37,994 bases of DNA from positions 1 to 37,994 of the forward strand of contig DAOUPA010000003.1 in assembly GCA_030626405.1 (NCBI GenBank). The letters run 5' to 3'. Each line of letters begins with the position of its first letter. Position 1 is the first letter of the stretch. The notes below the pieces were generated by a model. That model saw only the letters and a list, made by a program, of their open reading frames with translations. It was not told the DNA's origin and made no database searches. Below, in pieces: positions 37,057 through 37,994 of the stretch. Both the position numbers and the translations under genes were made by a program. The stretch comes from Planctomicrobium sp. Its GTDB lineage: Bacteria > Planctomycetota > Planctomycetia > Planctomycetales > Planctomycetaceae.

Positions 37057-37994
37057 ATGCTCCATGTTTTTGACCGCTCGTTGATCGTTTTGATCTTGTC
37101 GACATTTTCCATCACGACTCAAGCTGAAGTTCCTATGACAAAGCGTATCGACCACCACGATGATTTTTTCGGACAGAAAGTCCACGACCCGTATCGCTGG
37201 CTGGAAGATGACGTTCGTGAAAGTGAAGAGGTCTCCGACTGGGTGACGAAGCAGAACGAGCATACATTCGGGTTCCTCGAAAAGATCAAAGAGCGAGAAG
37301 CGATTCGCGAACGGATTACCGAACTTTGGAACTTCGAGAAGTTCGGCACACCGTTTCAGGAAGGTGGTCGCATCTACTTTTACAAAAACGATGGGTTGCA
37401 AAATCAATACGTGTTGTATGTTCAGGAAGATGCTAATGCCGAGCCGCGCGTTTTGATCGATCCGAACAAATGGTCCGACGACGGCACCGTCGCTCTGGGC
37501 GGGACCGCGTTCAGTGACGATGGTCGCTACCTTGCCTATTCGATTCAGGATGCTGGCTCCGACTGGCGAACCTGGAAGGTTTTGGAGATCGATTCTGGCG
37601 ACATTCTTGACGACGAACTGAAGTGGCTGAAATTCACGACTCCGGCCTGGACACCGGATGGAAAAGGATTCTTCTATGGTCGTTTCCCGACTCCGCAGGA
37701 AGGTGCGGAGTTTCAGAATTTGAATGTCAATCAGGCGATTTACTATCACCGAATTGGCGAGGACCAAAGTGACGATGTCATGGTCTTCCACCGCCCGGAC
37801 CATCCGAAGTGGGGCTATGGAAACAGCGTTACCGACGATGGTCGCTACCTCATCATCACCGTGCATGTCGGCACCGATGATCGGTATCGCATCTTCTACA
37901 AAGACCTCAGCGATCCGCTGGCGATGCCGATCCCGTTGATCCGCAACTTCGACAACGAATACAGTTTCATCGGCAACGACGGAGCAACGTTCTA
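37057..37994 (+). CDS. Prolyl oligopeptidase family (S9) serine peptidase, N-terminal part, truncated by the right edge
   Basis: Open frame from ATG 37057 to the window end, absent from the track because it has no stop: MLHVFDRSLIVLILSTFSITTQAEVPMTKRIDHHDDFFGQKVHDPYRWLEDDVRESEEVSDWVTKQNEHTFGFLEKI... DPYRWLED is typical of S9A. Confidence 0.88.
   Translation, partial: MLHVFDRSLIVLILSTFSITTQAEVPMTKRIDHHDDFFGQKVHDPYRWLEDDVRESEEVSDWVTKQNEHTFGFLEKIKEREAIRERITELWNFEKFGTPFQEGGRIYFYKNDGLQNQYVLYVQEDANAEPRVLIDPNKWSDDGTVALGGTAFSDDGRYLAYSIQDAGSDWRTWKVLEIDSGDILDDELKWLKFTTPAWTPDGKGFFYGRFPTPQEGAEFQNLNVNQAIYYHRIGEDQSDDVMVFHRPDHPKWGYGNSVTDDGRYLIITVHVGTDDRYRIFYKDLSDPLAMPIPLIRNFDNEYSFIGNDGATF

Noticed and set aside
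37021-37866. 281-aa minus-strand ORF
   Set aside because: Antisense to the S9 peptidase frame, which has a signal peptide and the DPYRWLED motif.
1-37994. CRISPR array, tRNA/rRNA, transposase, integrase or phage genes
   Set aside because: Looked for by eye; no regularly spaced repeats, RNA gene signatures or mobile-element proteins were found. A tRNAscan or Rfam search could still find something missed.

Overview
This 38-kb window looks like ordinary-density chromosome from a Planctomycetes-type bacterium. The call rests on DUF1549/DUF1553 (PSD1-type) c-type cytochrome plus DUF1501 gene pairs and a large secreted subtilase. From left to right it holds: a partial divergent enolase and an APH-family kinase (-); a DUF1549/1553 cytochrome and DUF1501 pair (+); a three-gene TRAP transporter (+); about 0.95 kb with no convincing gene; an OprO/P-like porin (-); a GltS-type symporter (+); a secreted amidohydrolase (+); a 1570-aa single-chain pyruvate:ferredoxin oxidoreductase (-); a PQQ-type beta-propeller, DUF1549/1553 cytochrome and DUF1501 cluster (+); a CHAD-domain protein (+); a Na/Pi cotransporter (-); a cardiolipin synthase-type PLD enzyme (-); a tripeptidyl-peptidase II-like subtilase (+); a cupredoxin-like protein (+); an ArsM-like methyltransferase with a Cys-rich tail (-); and the start of an S9 prolyl oligopeptidase (+). 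I saw no rRNA, tRNA, CRISPR array, transposase or phage module. The points most worth a second look are the enolase paralog with an altered active-site loop next to an APH kinase, the PFOR with a Cys/Gly linker and an expanded FeS domain, the exported TPPII-like protease, the duplicated cytochrome/DUF1501 modules, the ArsM-like protein with a terminal CCGSDGCC, and several hairpin-bearing or gene-remnant-like intergenic stretches. All family calls come from reading motifs by eye; no database search was run.
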